A DNA stretch of 17,845 nt, taken from contig CAYPOT010000073.1 of assembly GCA_964412455.1 (NCBI GenBank), positions 1 through 17,845 on the forward strand. Reading direction: 5' to 3'. Shown in pieces: positions 1-6,029 of this stretch. The position numbers were made by a program, and so were the translations under genes. The notes beneath the pieces are model-generated. The model was given only the letters and a program-made list of their open reading frames with translations, was not told where the DNA came from and ran no database searches. Origin of the DNA: JAAXXJ01 sp964412455. Its GTDB lineage: Bacteria; Nitrospirota; UBA9217. Position 1 is the first letter of the stretch; every line of letters begins with the position of its first letter.

Positions 1-43
1 AGGGAGCAGAGAAGGAGTTTAATGTATTGTAATCCAAGAAGTT

Positions 44-65
44 CTCTGCGTCCTCTGCGGTGAAA
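44..65 (+). repeat. 9-nt-period intergenic repeat, copy 1
   Basis: Two CTCTGCG units lie 9 nt apart and are followed by GTGAAA. The same short pattern recurs in the intergenic DNA near 10989-11011 (reverse orientation) and 11108-11126, with looser relatives near 1157 and 9951. It lies just upstream of the first gene, and no ORF-like constraint is visible. Confidence 0.6.
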
Positions 66-101
66 GTTTTGACATTACGCTCGAACAGGGAGGGATGGAT
101 C

Positions 102-287
102 ATGAAAAGCAGTTTTTGGATCATAGTCCTCGTCGTCACGGCATTCACCGGATTCCTCATGGGATACAGCTTTCCCCCGTTCATCGAGGCCGGGATCGTC
201 GGCGGGGGGCCGAACAAGGTCAAGGCAGGCGCGCAGCTGGACAAGAAGACGCAGGATTATTACAAGGACCTGCTGAAGGATGAATAA
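102..287 (+). CDS. Small single-span membrane protein, sister of the next gene (61 aa)
   Basis: I do not recognise a named family. The start at 102 is chosen because GGGAGGG (88-94) sits 7 nt upstream; an in-frame ATG at 60 would add 14 residues, has no Shine-Dalgarno sequence and overlaps an intergenic repeat. Residues 4-21 form one hydrophobic segment after a short Lys-containing start. A Gly/Pro-rich linker follows, and the charged C-terminus reads DKKTQDYYKDLLKDE. The next gene ends almost identically (DKQTQDYYKDLYKE), so the two look like a tandem duplication under selection at the tail. A universal stress protein follows within 300 bp, suggesting one transcription unit. The tail is probably a protein-docking or assembly motif (inference). 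Function is unknown. Confidence 0.75.
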   Translation: MKSSFWIIVLVVTAFTGFLMGYSFPPFIEAGIVGGGPNKVKAGAQLDKKTQDYYKDLLKDE

Positions 288-320
288 GGGATCGAAGGGG
301 AATTACAGGGAGGCAGGAGC

Positions 321-524
321 ATGAGAACAGGTCTATGGATCGCACTTGCTGCCGTCGTCTGGTGCATCGCATTTGCCGTGGGGTACAAGGTATCCTATGC
401 GTCGGGTGTCCAGGTAGGCTATTTCGAAGCCGCGGAAGCCGGCGGGTACGGCGCGCCGAGCGATACAGTGGAAGGCATCGACAAGCAGACGCAGGACTAT
501 TACAAGGACCTGTACAAAGAATGA
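321..524 (+). CDS. Small single-span membrane protein with the TQDYYKDL tail (67 aa)
   Basis: The ATG at 321 follows GGGAGGCAGGAGC, a good ribosome binding site. Residues 4-22 are a hydrophobic membrane segment; a Gly/Ala/Tyr-rich stretch follows, then the charged tail DKQTQDYYKDLYKE. The tail matches that of the preceding 61-aa gene at nearly every position, and the DNA is also very similar there, while the linkers have diverged. The gap to the upstream gene is 33 nt, and the UspA-type gene begins 37 nt downstream, so the three are probably co-transcribed. Membrane topology is not certain: the N-terminus has only one Arg before the hydrophobic segment. Function is unknown; a membrane anchor or small complex subunit is possible. 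Confidence 0.75.
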   Translation: MRTGLWIALAAVVWCIAFAVGYKVSYASGVQVGYFEAAEAGGYGAPSDTVEGIDKQTQDYYKDLYKE

Positions 525-561
525 GCAGGGACCATCGTTCGTACCGTGAGGAGCGAGACAC

Positions 562-1023
562 ATGAAAAATATCCTGATCGCCATTGACGACAGCAAGGGA
601 GCCCAGGCGGCAATCGATACGTTTGCCGGGCTCTTTTCCTGCACCCGTCCGGAAAAGGTCGTTCTGCTCTATGTCCAGAAGATCGAGGGCAAGTCCATCA
701 TGGATGATATGCTGGGCATGGCTGAGCTGTCGACGCTCAAAGAGGAGCTGAAGGGGACCAAATACCAGGAGGCCCTCGACAAACAGGCCCATGCCGTGCT
801 GGAGCATTACCGGAAGGAACTGGCCGGCCGGGGCGTGACCGGCATCAAGACGGTGGTGAAGGAGGGGCACCCCTCCGACGAGATCCTCGAAACAGCAAAA
901 GAAGAGGGCGCCGAAATGATCATTGTCGGATCGCGGGGCAAAAGGCAGCAGTCCATGATGATGGGGAGCGTGAGCAGAGAAGTGGCGAACCAGGCCGGTA
1001 TCGCCGTGCTGATCGCGCGGTAG
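562..1023 (+). CDS. Universal stress protein, UspA family (153 aa)
   Basis: This is a single-domain Usp protein of normal length. It starts with KNILIAIDDS, the typical first beta strand carrying the conserved acidic residue that contacts nucleotide. Near the C-terminus is the nucleotide-binding loop VGSRGKRQQSMMMGSVS followed by VANQAGIAVLIAR, the usual last strand. The loop is G123-x2-G126-x8-G135-S136; the classical ATP-binding form has nine residues between the second and third glycine, so it is one residue short. ATP binding is likely but not assured. GTGAGGAG lies 8 nt before the ATG. It probably belongs with the two small membrane proteins upstream. Proteins of this family act in the cytoplasm in stress and energy-limitation responses; the specific cue here is not visible. 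Confidence 0.93.
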   Translation: MKNILIAIDDSKGAQAAIDTFAGLFSCTRPEKVVLLYVQKIEGKSIMDDMLGMAELSTLKEELKGTKYQEALDKQAHAVLEHYRKELAGRGVTGIKTVVKEGHPSDEILETAKEEGAEMIIVGSRGKRQQSMMMGSVSREVANQAGIAVLIAR

Positions 1024-1156
1024 GCCGGGCCGATAGTATTACCTAGAAAATGGATAAACAAGAACAAAATAACTATTTAACGCTGAAAAGGCTATGAAAA
1101 ACTATGATTGGCGCTGTAAGGACTAAAGATCGTACATAGTTTCTATCATAAAGGAG

Positions 1157-1178
1157 TTCTGCGAAAATCTGCGTTGAG
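1157..1178 (+). repeat. CTGCG-type short repeat, diverged copy
   Basis: Two TCTGCG units 10 nt apart in the 163-nt space between the stress protein and rhodanese genes. It resembles the 9-nt-period repeats elsewhere in the window, but the spacing is 10, so membership is tentative. Confidence 0.3.
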
Positions 1179-1255
1179 TTCTTTTCATGTTGAGAAAAGC
1201 CAAGTCGTATCTGACTAAAGGTCCTAATCGCATCATAAAAAAGGAGGTAAGGGTA

Positions 1256-2284
1256 ATGAGAAAGACTTTGTTAGTTGCACTGGTCGTTAGCGCATCGCTG
1301 TTCGCATTCTCGGGGGCCGCTGTCGCTGCTCAATGGGCAAATCCCGACCTGCTCGTTTCCGCGGATGAGGTGGAGAAGAACATCACCAAGGCCGACTGGG
1401 TCGTGGTGGACTGCAGGAAACTGGAAGACTATGCCAAGGGCCACATCCCCGGCGCCATCAGCTTCGGCAAGAACTGCAAGAAGGCCCTTCGGGACGGGAC
1501 CTCGCGGACCTTCAAAGACGCGTCCAAATACGAAAAGATCCTGGGCAAGGTCGGCATCGGCAACAACACCCACGTGGTCTTTTACGGCGAGCTCAAGTCA
1601 AAGAGCATGGACGATCCGCCGATCGCGTTCTGGATCATGGAATATCTCGGTCATACGAAGGCCCATGTGATGAACGGCGGCCTCGAAAGCTGGGTCAAGG
1701 CGGGCAAAAAACTTGAGCAAACCCCGGTGATCAAGCAGCCCGCGACCTTCAAGGCGAAGGTGGTACGCAGCCGCCTCGCTTCAACCGATGAAATACTTCA
1801 GATCGCGAAGGGCAAGAAAAAAGGCGTACAGGTCATCGACGCCCGTTCGAAGAAAGAATATGAGGGCGAGGACATCCGCGCGATCAGGGGCGGCCGTGTT
1901 CCTCATGTAACGGCCAATATTCCTCACGATGCGACCTATGATCAGACGAAGGACCCTGCCACCGGCAAGGACAAGGCGACCACCTTCCTTTCTCCCGACC
2001 GGGTCGCGGACGCCTACAAAGCCCTCGACAAGACAAAGCGCACCATCGCCTACTGCCAGACCGGGTCCCGCTCGGGAACGAGCTACCTGGAGCTGAGGCT
2101 GCTCGGGTTCAAGGACCCCGCGAACTGGGATGACTCCTGGATCGTGTGGGGTTCCGATCTCACCAAGAAGTATCCGATCGAGGACGAGGAGTGGATCGAC
2201 TTTTCAAGGATCGACAAGCTCGAGAAGGAACTGAAGAAGATGAAGGAAGCGCTGGACAAGTTGAAGCCGGCAGAAGGAAAATAA
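1256..2284 (+). CDS. Exported two-domain rhodanese (thiosulfate sulfurtransferase-like, 342 aa)
   Basis: The start at 1256 is set by AAGGAGGT (1241-1248); a longer in-frame start at 1187 has no such site and would bury the signal peptide. Residues 1-25 are a Sec signal peptide ending near AVAA, so the protein acts in the periplasm. Domain 1 (about 30-160) has the rhodanese fold sequence (VVVDCRKLEDYAKGHIPGA) but FYGELKS where the catalytic Cys loop should be, so it is structural. Domain 2 (about 175-315) carries the active loop CQTGSRSG with C267 and R272. A short charged coiled coil (LEKELKKMKEALDKL) closes the protein. Rhodaneses move sulfane sulfur from thiosulfate or a persulfide to an acceptor, releasing sulfite from thiosulfate. 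The putative sulfate exporter downstream supports a role in sulfur-anion metabolism. Confidence 0.92.
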   Translation: MRKTLLVALVVSASLFAFSGAAVAAQWANPDLLVSADEVEKNITKADWVVVDCRKLEDYAKGHIPGAISFGKNCKKALRDGTSRTFKDASKYEKILGKVGIGNNTHVVFYGELKSKSMDDPPIAFWIMEYLGHTKAHVMNGGLESWVKAGKKLEQTPVIKQPATFKAKVVRSRLASTDEILQIAKGKKKGVQVIDARSKKEYEGEDIRAIRGGRVPHVTANIPHDATYDQTKDPATGKDKATTFLSPDRVADAYKALDKTKRTIAYCQTGSRSGTSYLELRLLGFKDPANWDDSWIVWGSDLTKKYPIEDEEWIDFSRIDKLEKELKKMKEALDKLKPAEGK

Positions 2285-2298
2285 CAGGTGATCAGTGG

Positions 2299-2331
2299 AC
2301 CATGGCCGGGAGAGGAATTTCCGGCCACGGT
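2299..2331 (+). terminator. Candidate terminator after the rhodanese gene
   Basis: The arms 2299-2309 (ACCATGGCCGG) and 2321-2331 (CCGGCCACGGT) pair over 11 bp with one mismatch and enclose an 11-nt loop. The following CTCATTTTC is only weakly T-rich, so termination may be partial, allowing some read-through to the transporter. Confidence 0.45.
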
Positions 2332-2378
2332 CTCATTTTCCAGGCGGCGGGCACGATCCCGGGCGTCTGCGCCCAGGC

Positions 2379-2440
2379 CTTGCCATGCAGAATTATTTCC
2401 CCAGAGTCCTATGAATTGATATATACTTCTTGCCATGCAG
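2379..2440 (+). repeat. 12-bp direct repeat pair upstream of the transporter
   Basis: CTTGCCATGCAG occurs exactly at 2379-2390 and 2429-2440. The 50-nt separation is close to five helical turns, which would fit a pair of regulator sites on one DNA face, but no regulator gene is nearby and chance cannot be excluded. Confidence 0.35.
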
Positions 2441-2585
2441 GCAGGCGTGTATCATCATGCGGCCAAGGGGAGGTGATGGCGAAGGACGCTGCCGGCCGAT
2501 CGCATCAAAGGCTTTCTACCGATACGTCAGTGCCCATCATGAATATCTTCCGGGATGATCAAATCTTGAAGAGGAGGGGGAGACT

Positions 2586-4340
2586 ATGGCGGACGAACGC
2601 AAGCAAGGATCGTCATCTGATGTCGTCACGGACAAGGGGGTCAGCAAGATCTCTGACCTATGGAAGAAAGAGGACTACTGGGCCATCTGGCTCGGGATCG
2701 TGATCCTGATCACCGGGCTGGCCATTTTCATGCCTCGCGGGCCGGAAGGCATGCAGGCGACGATCGAGAAGTCGAACGCGGCCATGAAGACCGAGGCCGA
2801 GCGGGCGCCCTTCAAGACCATCGCCTGGCACAAGGCGAATGACGCAAAGGGCAAGCTCAAGGCCTCGGACTCGGCCGCGGGCAAGGCGATCAAGACGTTC
2901 ACGAACAAGCCCCACGGCTGGAGCACCAATCCCATGGACTCCTTCGTCATGGGCAAGGAGCAGGCGGAGGCCAAGGCGGCCAAGGCCGTTCCGAAGTACG
3001 AGAAGGCCGCGGAAGCAGAGAAGGCCGCGCTGGCGACGGCCCAGAAGTCCGAGGACGCGGCTGCTGCCGCGGAATTCAAGGACGGGTCGCTGAACGAGTC
3101 TGCTGCAACGGCGATCGGTGATTGGCGCGCAGCGCGCCGCAGCGCGTCCTCCGCCAAGGGCAAGACCAAAGTTTCCGTCTATAACCAGATTCCCTACCTG
3201 ATCGGCCTGATGGTCGTGCTGATGATCTTCTTCGGCATCGGCATGCAGGTGATGCAGGGGAACATGCTGCAGTTCATGAAGGCCTTCGTGCCGGTCTTTA
3301 TCATCGCCGTGCTCGCGTACGCAATGGAAGGCCAGGCGACGATGAAAGAGTACGGGATCGGATTCGCTGCCTGGGCCATCATCTTCGGCCTGCTGATCAG
3401 CAACACTATCGGCACGCCCAAGTGGATCATGCCGGCCGTCCAGACCGAGTACTACATCAAAACCGGCCTGGTGCTGCTTGGCGCCGAGATCCTCTTCGGC
3501 AAGATCCTGACCATCGGCATCCCGGGCATCTTCGTGGCCTGGGTGGTCACTCCCATTGTGCTGATCAGCACGTACATCTTCGGCCAGAAGGTCCTGAAGA
3601 TGGAGTCCAAGACCCTGAACATTACCATCTCCGCCGACATGTCGGTCTGCGGCGTGTCCGCGGCGATCGCCACGGCCGCGGCCTGCCGGGCGAAGAAGGA
3701 GGAGCTGACCCTCGCCGTCGGCCTGTCGTTGGTCTTCACGGCCATCATGATGGTGCTCATGCCGGCGTTCATCAAGGCCGTTGGCATGCCCCATGTGCTG
3801 GGCGGCGCCTGGATGGGTGGGACCATCGACGCGACGGGCGCGGTGGCCGCGGCTGGCGCGTTCCTGAGCGACAAGGCCCTCTACGTGGCGGCCACGGTCA
3901 AGATGATCCAGAACGTGCTGATCGGCGTCATCGCCTTCGGCGTGGCGCTCTACTGGTGCGCCAGGGTCGACTGCGTTCCCGGCCAGAAGGTGAGTTCCAT
4001 GGAGATCTGGCACCGCTTCCCGAAGTTCGTGCTGGGATTCATCGCGGCGTCGATCATCTTCTCGCTGATGTTCGAGTCCATGGGCGGTGACGTGGCCTAC
4101 GCGCTCGTGGACCACGGCGCGACGCGCGGATTCTCGCGGATCCTGCGCGGCTGGTTCTTCGTTCTGGCCTTCACGAGCATCGGCCTGGCGACGAACTTCA
4201 AGGAACTGGCCCATTACTTCAAGGGCGGCAAGCCGCTGATCCTGTACGTGTGCGGCCAGTCGCTAAATCTCATCCTGACCCTCGCCATGGCATGGTTCAT
4301 GTTCTATGTTGTATTCCCCGAGATCACGGCGAAGATATGA
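2586..4340 (+). CDS. YeiH-family putative sulfate exporter with a large N-terminal insertion (584 aa)
   Basis: The start at 2586 follows GAGGAGGGGG at good spacing. From about residue 200 to the end, the protein has the multi-span YeiH/UPF0324 core, which is annotated in databases as a putative sulfate exporter family. Recognisable parts are MSVCGVSAA (C355-G356), matching the family's CG-x-SA motif in a helix break, and GGTIDATGAVAAAGAF near 411-426. Canonical members are about 350 aa. Here a first membrane span (33-49) is followed by about 150 residues rich in Ala, Lys and Glu (50-200) that look helical and probably coiled-coil, between spans 1 and 2; by topology this loop is likely periplasmic. 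Its substrate is unproven: sulfate, sulfite or a sulfonate are possible. The stop codon overlaps the start of the next gene. Confidence 0.88.
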   Translation: MADERKQGSSSDVVTDKGVSKISDLWKKEDYWAIWLGIVILITGLAIFMPRGPEGMQATIEKSNAAMKTEAERAPFKTIAWHKANDAKGKLKASDSAAGKAIKTFTNKPHGWSTNPMDSFVMGKEQAEAKAAKAVPKYEKAAEAEKAALATAQKSEDAAAAAEFKDGSLNESAATAIGDWRAARRSASSAKGKTKVSVYNQIPYLIGLMVVLMIFFGIGMQVMQGNMLQFMKAFVPVFIIAVLAYAMEGQATMKEYGIGFAAWAIIFGLLISNTIGTPKWIMPAVQTEYYIKTGLVLLGAEILFGKILTIGIPGIFVAWVVTPIVLISTYIFGQKVLKMESKTLNITISADMSVCGVSAAIATAAACRAKKEELTLAVGLSLVFTAIMMVLMPAFIKAVGMPHVLGGAWMGGTIDATGAVAAAGAFLSDKALYVAATVKMIQNVLIGVIAFGVALYWCARVDCVPGQKVSSMEIWHRFPKFVLGFIAASIIFSLMFESMGGDVAYALVDHGATRGFSRILRGWFFVLAFTSIGLATNFKELAHYFKGGKPLILYVCGQSLNLILTLAMAWFMFYVVFPEITAKI

Positions 4341-4624
4341 TGAACCAGGCGGCCATAGAAACAAGAGTTCCCGGGGGCTTCGGAGAACTGCCCGGTACGC
4401 TGCGCAGGTGGGCGGCCCTGGCGTTCGGACTTGCCGTCATCTGGGCGTTCGTGTTCGTTATCGCCCCGGCGCTCCAGAAGAACGAGATGGTGCGGCCGCT
4501 GGCGGAATATGTGCGCGAGAGCGGCATCGACGCGAGCGCGCTGTACTACACCGAGGTGAAGGAGACCGGCGAGGCAGAGGTCTACCTGCGTGACGCCTTC
4601 GCGTACAGTCCCAAGGGCCCGTGA
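4337..4624 (+). CDS. Small single-span protein coupled to the YeiH transporter (95 aa)
   Basis: I choose the ATG at 4337, which overlaps the transporter stop as ATGA (4337-4340); a second ATG follows immediately at 4340. No strong ribosome binding site is present, as expected for translational coupling. Residues 1-24 are soluble and end in RRW, residues 25-44 form one membrane span, and the C-terminal 50 residues (ALQKNEMVRPLAEYVRESG onward) are charged. The positive-inside rule places the C-terminal part in the periplasm, the likely location of the transporter's large inserted loop. I do not recognise the family. The tight coupling suggests an accessory subunit of the transporter (inference). 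A hairpin terminator follows 47 nt downstream. Confidence 0.78.
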   Translation: MMNQAAIETRVPGGFGELPGTLRRWAALAFGLAVIWAFVFVIAPALQKNEMVRPLAEYVRESGIDASALYYTEVKETGEAEVYLRDAFAYSPKGP

Positions 4625-4671
4625 GTGACGCACGGGCGTTCGCGAAGGTAACATGAAAGAACATCCTTACG

Positions 4672-4703
4672 GCCCTGGGCGGAAATCGTCCAGGGCATTT
4701 TTC
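4672..4703 (+). terminator. Rho-independent terminator after the YeiH operon
   Basis: GCCCTGG (4672-4678) pairs with CCAGGGC (4690-4696) around an 11-nt loop, followed by ATTTTTC. A second perfect 10-bp inverted repeat, AATCGTCCAG (4684-4693) with CTGGACGATT (4703-4712), shares four bases of the terminator's 3' arm, so the two hairpins exclude each other. The same GCCCTGG/CCAGGGC core is used again in the terminator at 5489-5524. Confidence 0.85.
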
Positions 4704-4802
4704 TGGACGATTCGCATGGCGAAATGATCTGGAATGGAATACACTGTCGACGAGCGTCCGGTCCCGGCCGCGCAGACCTGTCACGTACCGGAGGTGTTCA
4801 TG

Positions 4803-5381
4803 ATGACGATCGAGGAGCGGGTGCCCATGATCCTGGAGAGTGAACGGCGATTCGCCGAGGAGCTCGCGCTGCGCGTGATCGAGAAGCCCATGGCCAGCGT
4901 CTGGATGATCCTCATTCCGATCCTCTTGGTCTACCATATGTACCGGCACTCGCGTTATGTCGACGGCAAGAAGCAGTTTGTCGAGCACTATCTCATGAGC
5001 CGGACGAATGCGGTACGAGAGGCCGCCGCGGCCCTTGCCGAGGCCAGGGCGCCGGACGCTGCCCGCCTGGCGGCCGCCAACGATATGGCTGCTGACATTC
5101 AGCCGCTCCTGCAAGACCTCCTCGTGGCGCTTATCGAGCACTTCATGACCCTGCTGAAGGCCGATGGCAAGGATCTGGATTCGCTTGTCAGGTCTTCCTA
5201 CGGCAGCGGAACAGCCTATCTTCTCGCCATGAACCGGTTGAACGCGGCGGAGCGTAAACTGTACGACGCGCTGAGCATTCGGTTGCAAGAACAGCAGGAA
5301 GGTGTGCACAGCATGGTCGCCAGCATAGAGGTGGAGTCGGAGCGGCTCCGTCGTGAGGAGGCGCATCGGATCTTCGGCTGA
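4803..5381 (+). CDS. Membrane-anchored helical protein of unknown function (192 aa)
   Basis: GGAGGTG at 4790-4796 places the start at the second of two adjacent ATGs (4803, spacing 6); ATG 4800 would be only 3 nt away. An upstream in-frame ATG at 4734 lacks a binding site. A short amphipathic N-terminal helix (1-28) precedes one hydrophobic segment (30-47, MASVWMILIPILLVYHMY). The remaining 145 residues are predicted by eye to be almost all helix, Ala/Leu/Glu-rich, with LQDLLVALIEHFMTLL and a final charged helix ERLRREEAHRIFG. The tail is most likely cytoplasmic given RHSRYVDGKK right after the span. I do not recognise the family. It sits alone between two strong terminators downstream of the transporter operon. 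Confidence 0.8.
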   Translation: MTIEERVPMILESERRFAEELALRVIEKPMASVWMILIPILLVYHMYRHSRYVDGKKQFVEHYLMSRTNAVREAAAALAEARAPDAARLAAANDMAADIQPLLQDLLVALIEHFMTLLKADGKDLDSLVRSSYGSGTAYLLAMNRLNAAERKLYDALSIRLQEQQEGVHSMVASIEVESERLRREEAHRIFG

Positions 5382-5476
5382 GTCGCGATACGGGTGCGTC
5401 AGGGGCCGATCATGGAGCGAACGTGTTCCGCGGCATGAGCAAACGACACCGCGGACCGGCGCGGGACAATAATCAC

Positions 5477-5506
5477 TTGACAGGACTCAAAGCCCTGGAC
5501 CATAAT
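5477..5506 (+). promoter_or_regulatory. Sigma70-type promoter overlapping a terminator hairpin
   Basis: A consensus TTGACA (5477-5482) is followed after 18 nt by CATAAT (5501-5506), a 5/6 match to the -10 box. The -10 box lies in the loop of the terminator hairpin at 5489-5524, so transcripts starting near 5513 would contain only the 3' arm and would not fold the terminator. The likely target is the TerC-family pseudogene at 5565. Confidence 0.55.
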
Positions 5507-5524
5507 CGGTCCAGGGCTTTTCTA
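5489..5524 (+). terminator. Strong Rho-independent terminator
   Basis: The arms AAAGCCCTGGACC (5489-5501) and GGTCCAGGGCTTT (5508-5520) pair perfectly over 13 bp around the 6-nt loop ATAATC, and TCTATTT continues the T tract. The A-rich left side means it could also act on the minus strand. It ends the 192-aa protein gene. The stem core is shared with the terminator at 4672. Confidence 0.93.
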
Positions 5525-5564
5525 TTTACGGGGAGCATCGGCCCCGCACAGCAGGAGCGTTCTC

Positions 5565-5992
5565 GTGGACCTCGGTATGTTCGGACAGATCACCTTCGAC
5601 CTTGCCTTCCTGTCGGCGCTGTTCAGCATTGTCCTCATCGACCTCATCCTGGCCGGTGATAATGCCGTGGTCATTGCCATGGCAGTCCGCTCGCTTCCCC
5701 ATGAGCAGCGGAAAAAAAGGGCATCCTGTTCGGGGCGGGCGCGGCAGTTCTTCTGCGCGTAGTCCTCGCCTTTTTCGTGGCGCAGCTGCTCATCCTGAGC
5801 TACGTGAAGCTTGCGGGCGGCATCCTGATCATCTGGATCGCCGTGAGGCTGTTCGTCGAGGGCGCTCCCGAGGACGGCCACGAGCGCAAGGCGACGATCA
5901 TCTGGCAGGCGATCAAGGTCGTCGTCATCGCCGACATCACCATGTCCCTGGACAACATGCTCGCCGGGGGTTCGCGGTCAGAAATCAACTAA
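5565..5992 (+). pseudogene. TerC-family membrane protein, frameshifted and truncated
   Basis: The GTG at 5565 with CAGGAG upstream opens a TerC/YjbE-like protein: LIDLILAGDNAVVIAMAVRSLPHEQRKK includes the family's conserved acidic span motif LAGDNAVV. The frame breaks at a run of seven A (5712-5718). Reading continues in the -1 frame as GILFGAGAAVLLRVVLAFF and on to DITMSLDNMLA, the second conserved acidic motif. One extra A would restore a single frame. The protein then stops after MLA-GGSRSEIN, where intact members continue for roughly 90 more residues, so the C-terminal third is missing. TerC-family proteins are membrane proteins linked to metal-ion handling. Two independent defects make a pseudogene more likely than a sequencing error alone. 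Confidence 0.88.
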
Positions 5993-6011
5993 CGTACCGA
6001 GACTAGGTACG
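5993..6011. repeat. Small inverted repeat at the TerC truncation point
   Basis: CGTACC (5993-5998) and GGTACG (6006-6011) form a perfect 6-bp inverted repeat around 7 nt, exactly where the TerC reading frame is lost. It may mark the deletion junction. Confidence 0.35.
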
Positions 6012-6029
6012 GTCGCCAAAGGAGGCGCT

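Larger units (their letters stand above)
2285..2585. other. Intergenic stretch between rhodanese and transporter genes
   Basis: These 301 nt hold the hairpin at 2299-2331 and two exact copies of CTTGCCATGCAG (2379-2390 and 2429-2440) 50 nt apart. No convincing sigma70 promoter is visible, although the AT-rich patch around 2410-2427 is where one might lie. Open frames crossing this stretch are extensions of frames that shadow the flanking genes, and I do not call a gene. Confidence 0.6.

Noticed and set aside
1024..1186. Promoter for the rhodanese gene (TTGGCG at 1108 with TACATA at 1133)
   Set aside because: The 19-nt spacing and weak -10 match are not convincing.
2658..4214. Long open frame on the minus strand opposite the transporter gene
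   Set aside because: Composition is Arg/Gly/His/Asp-rich with no domain signature. It is a by-product of GC-rich codon structure on the coding strand.
5712..5718. Programmed -1 frameshifting at the A7 run in the TerC gene
   Set aside because: The product would still lack the C-terminal third of the family, and the run does not give an ideal tandem-slip heptamer in the starting frame. Decay is simpler.
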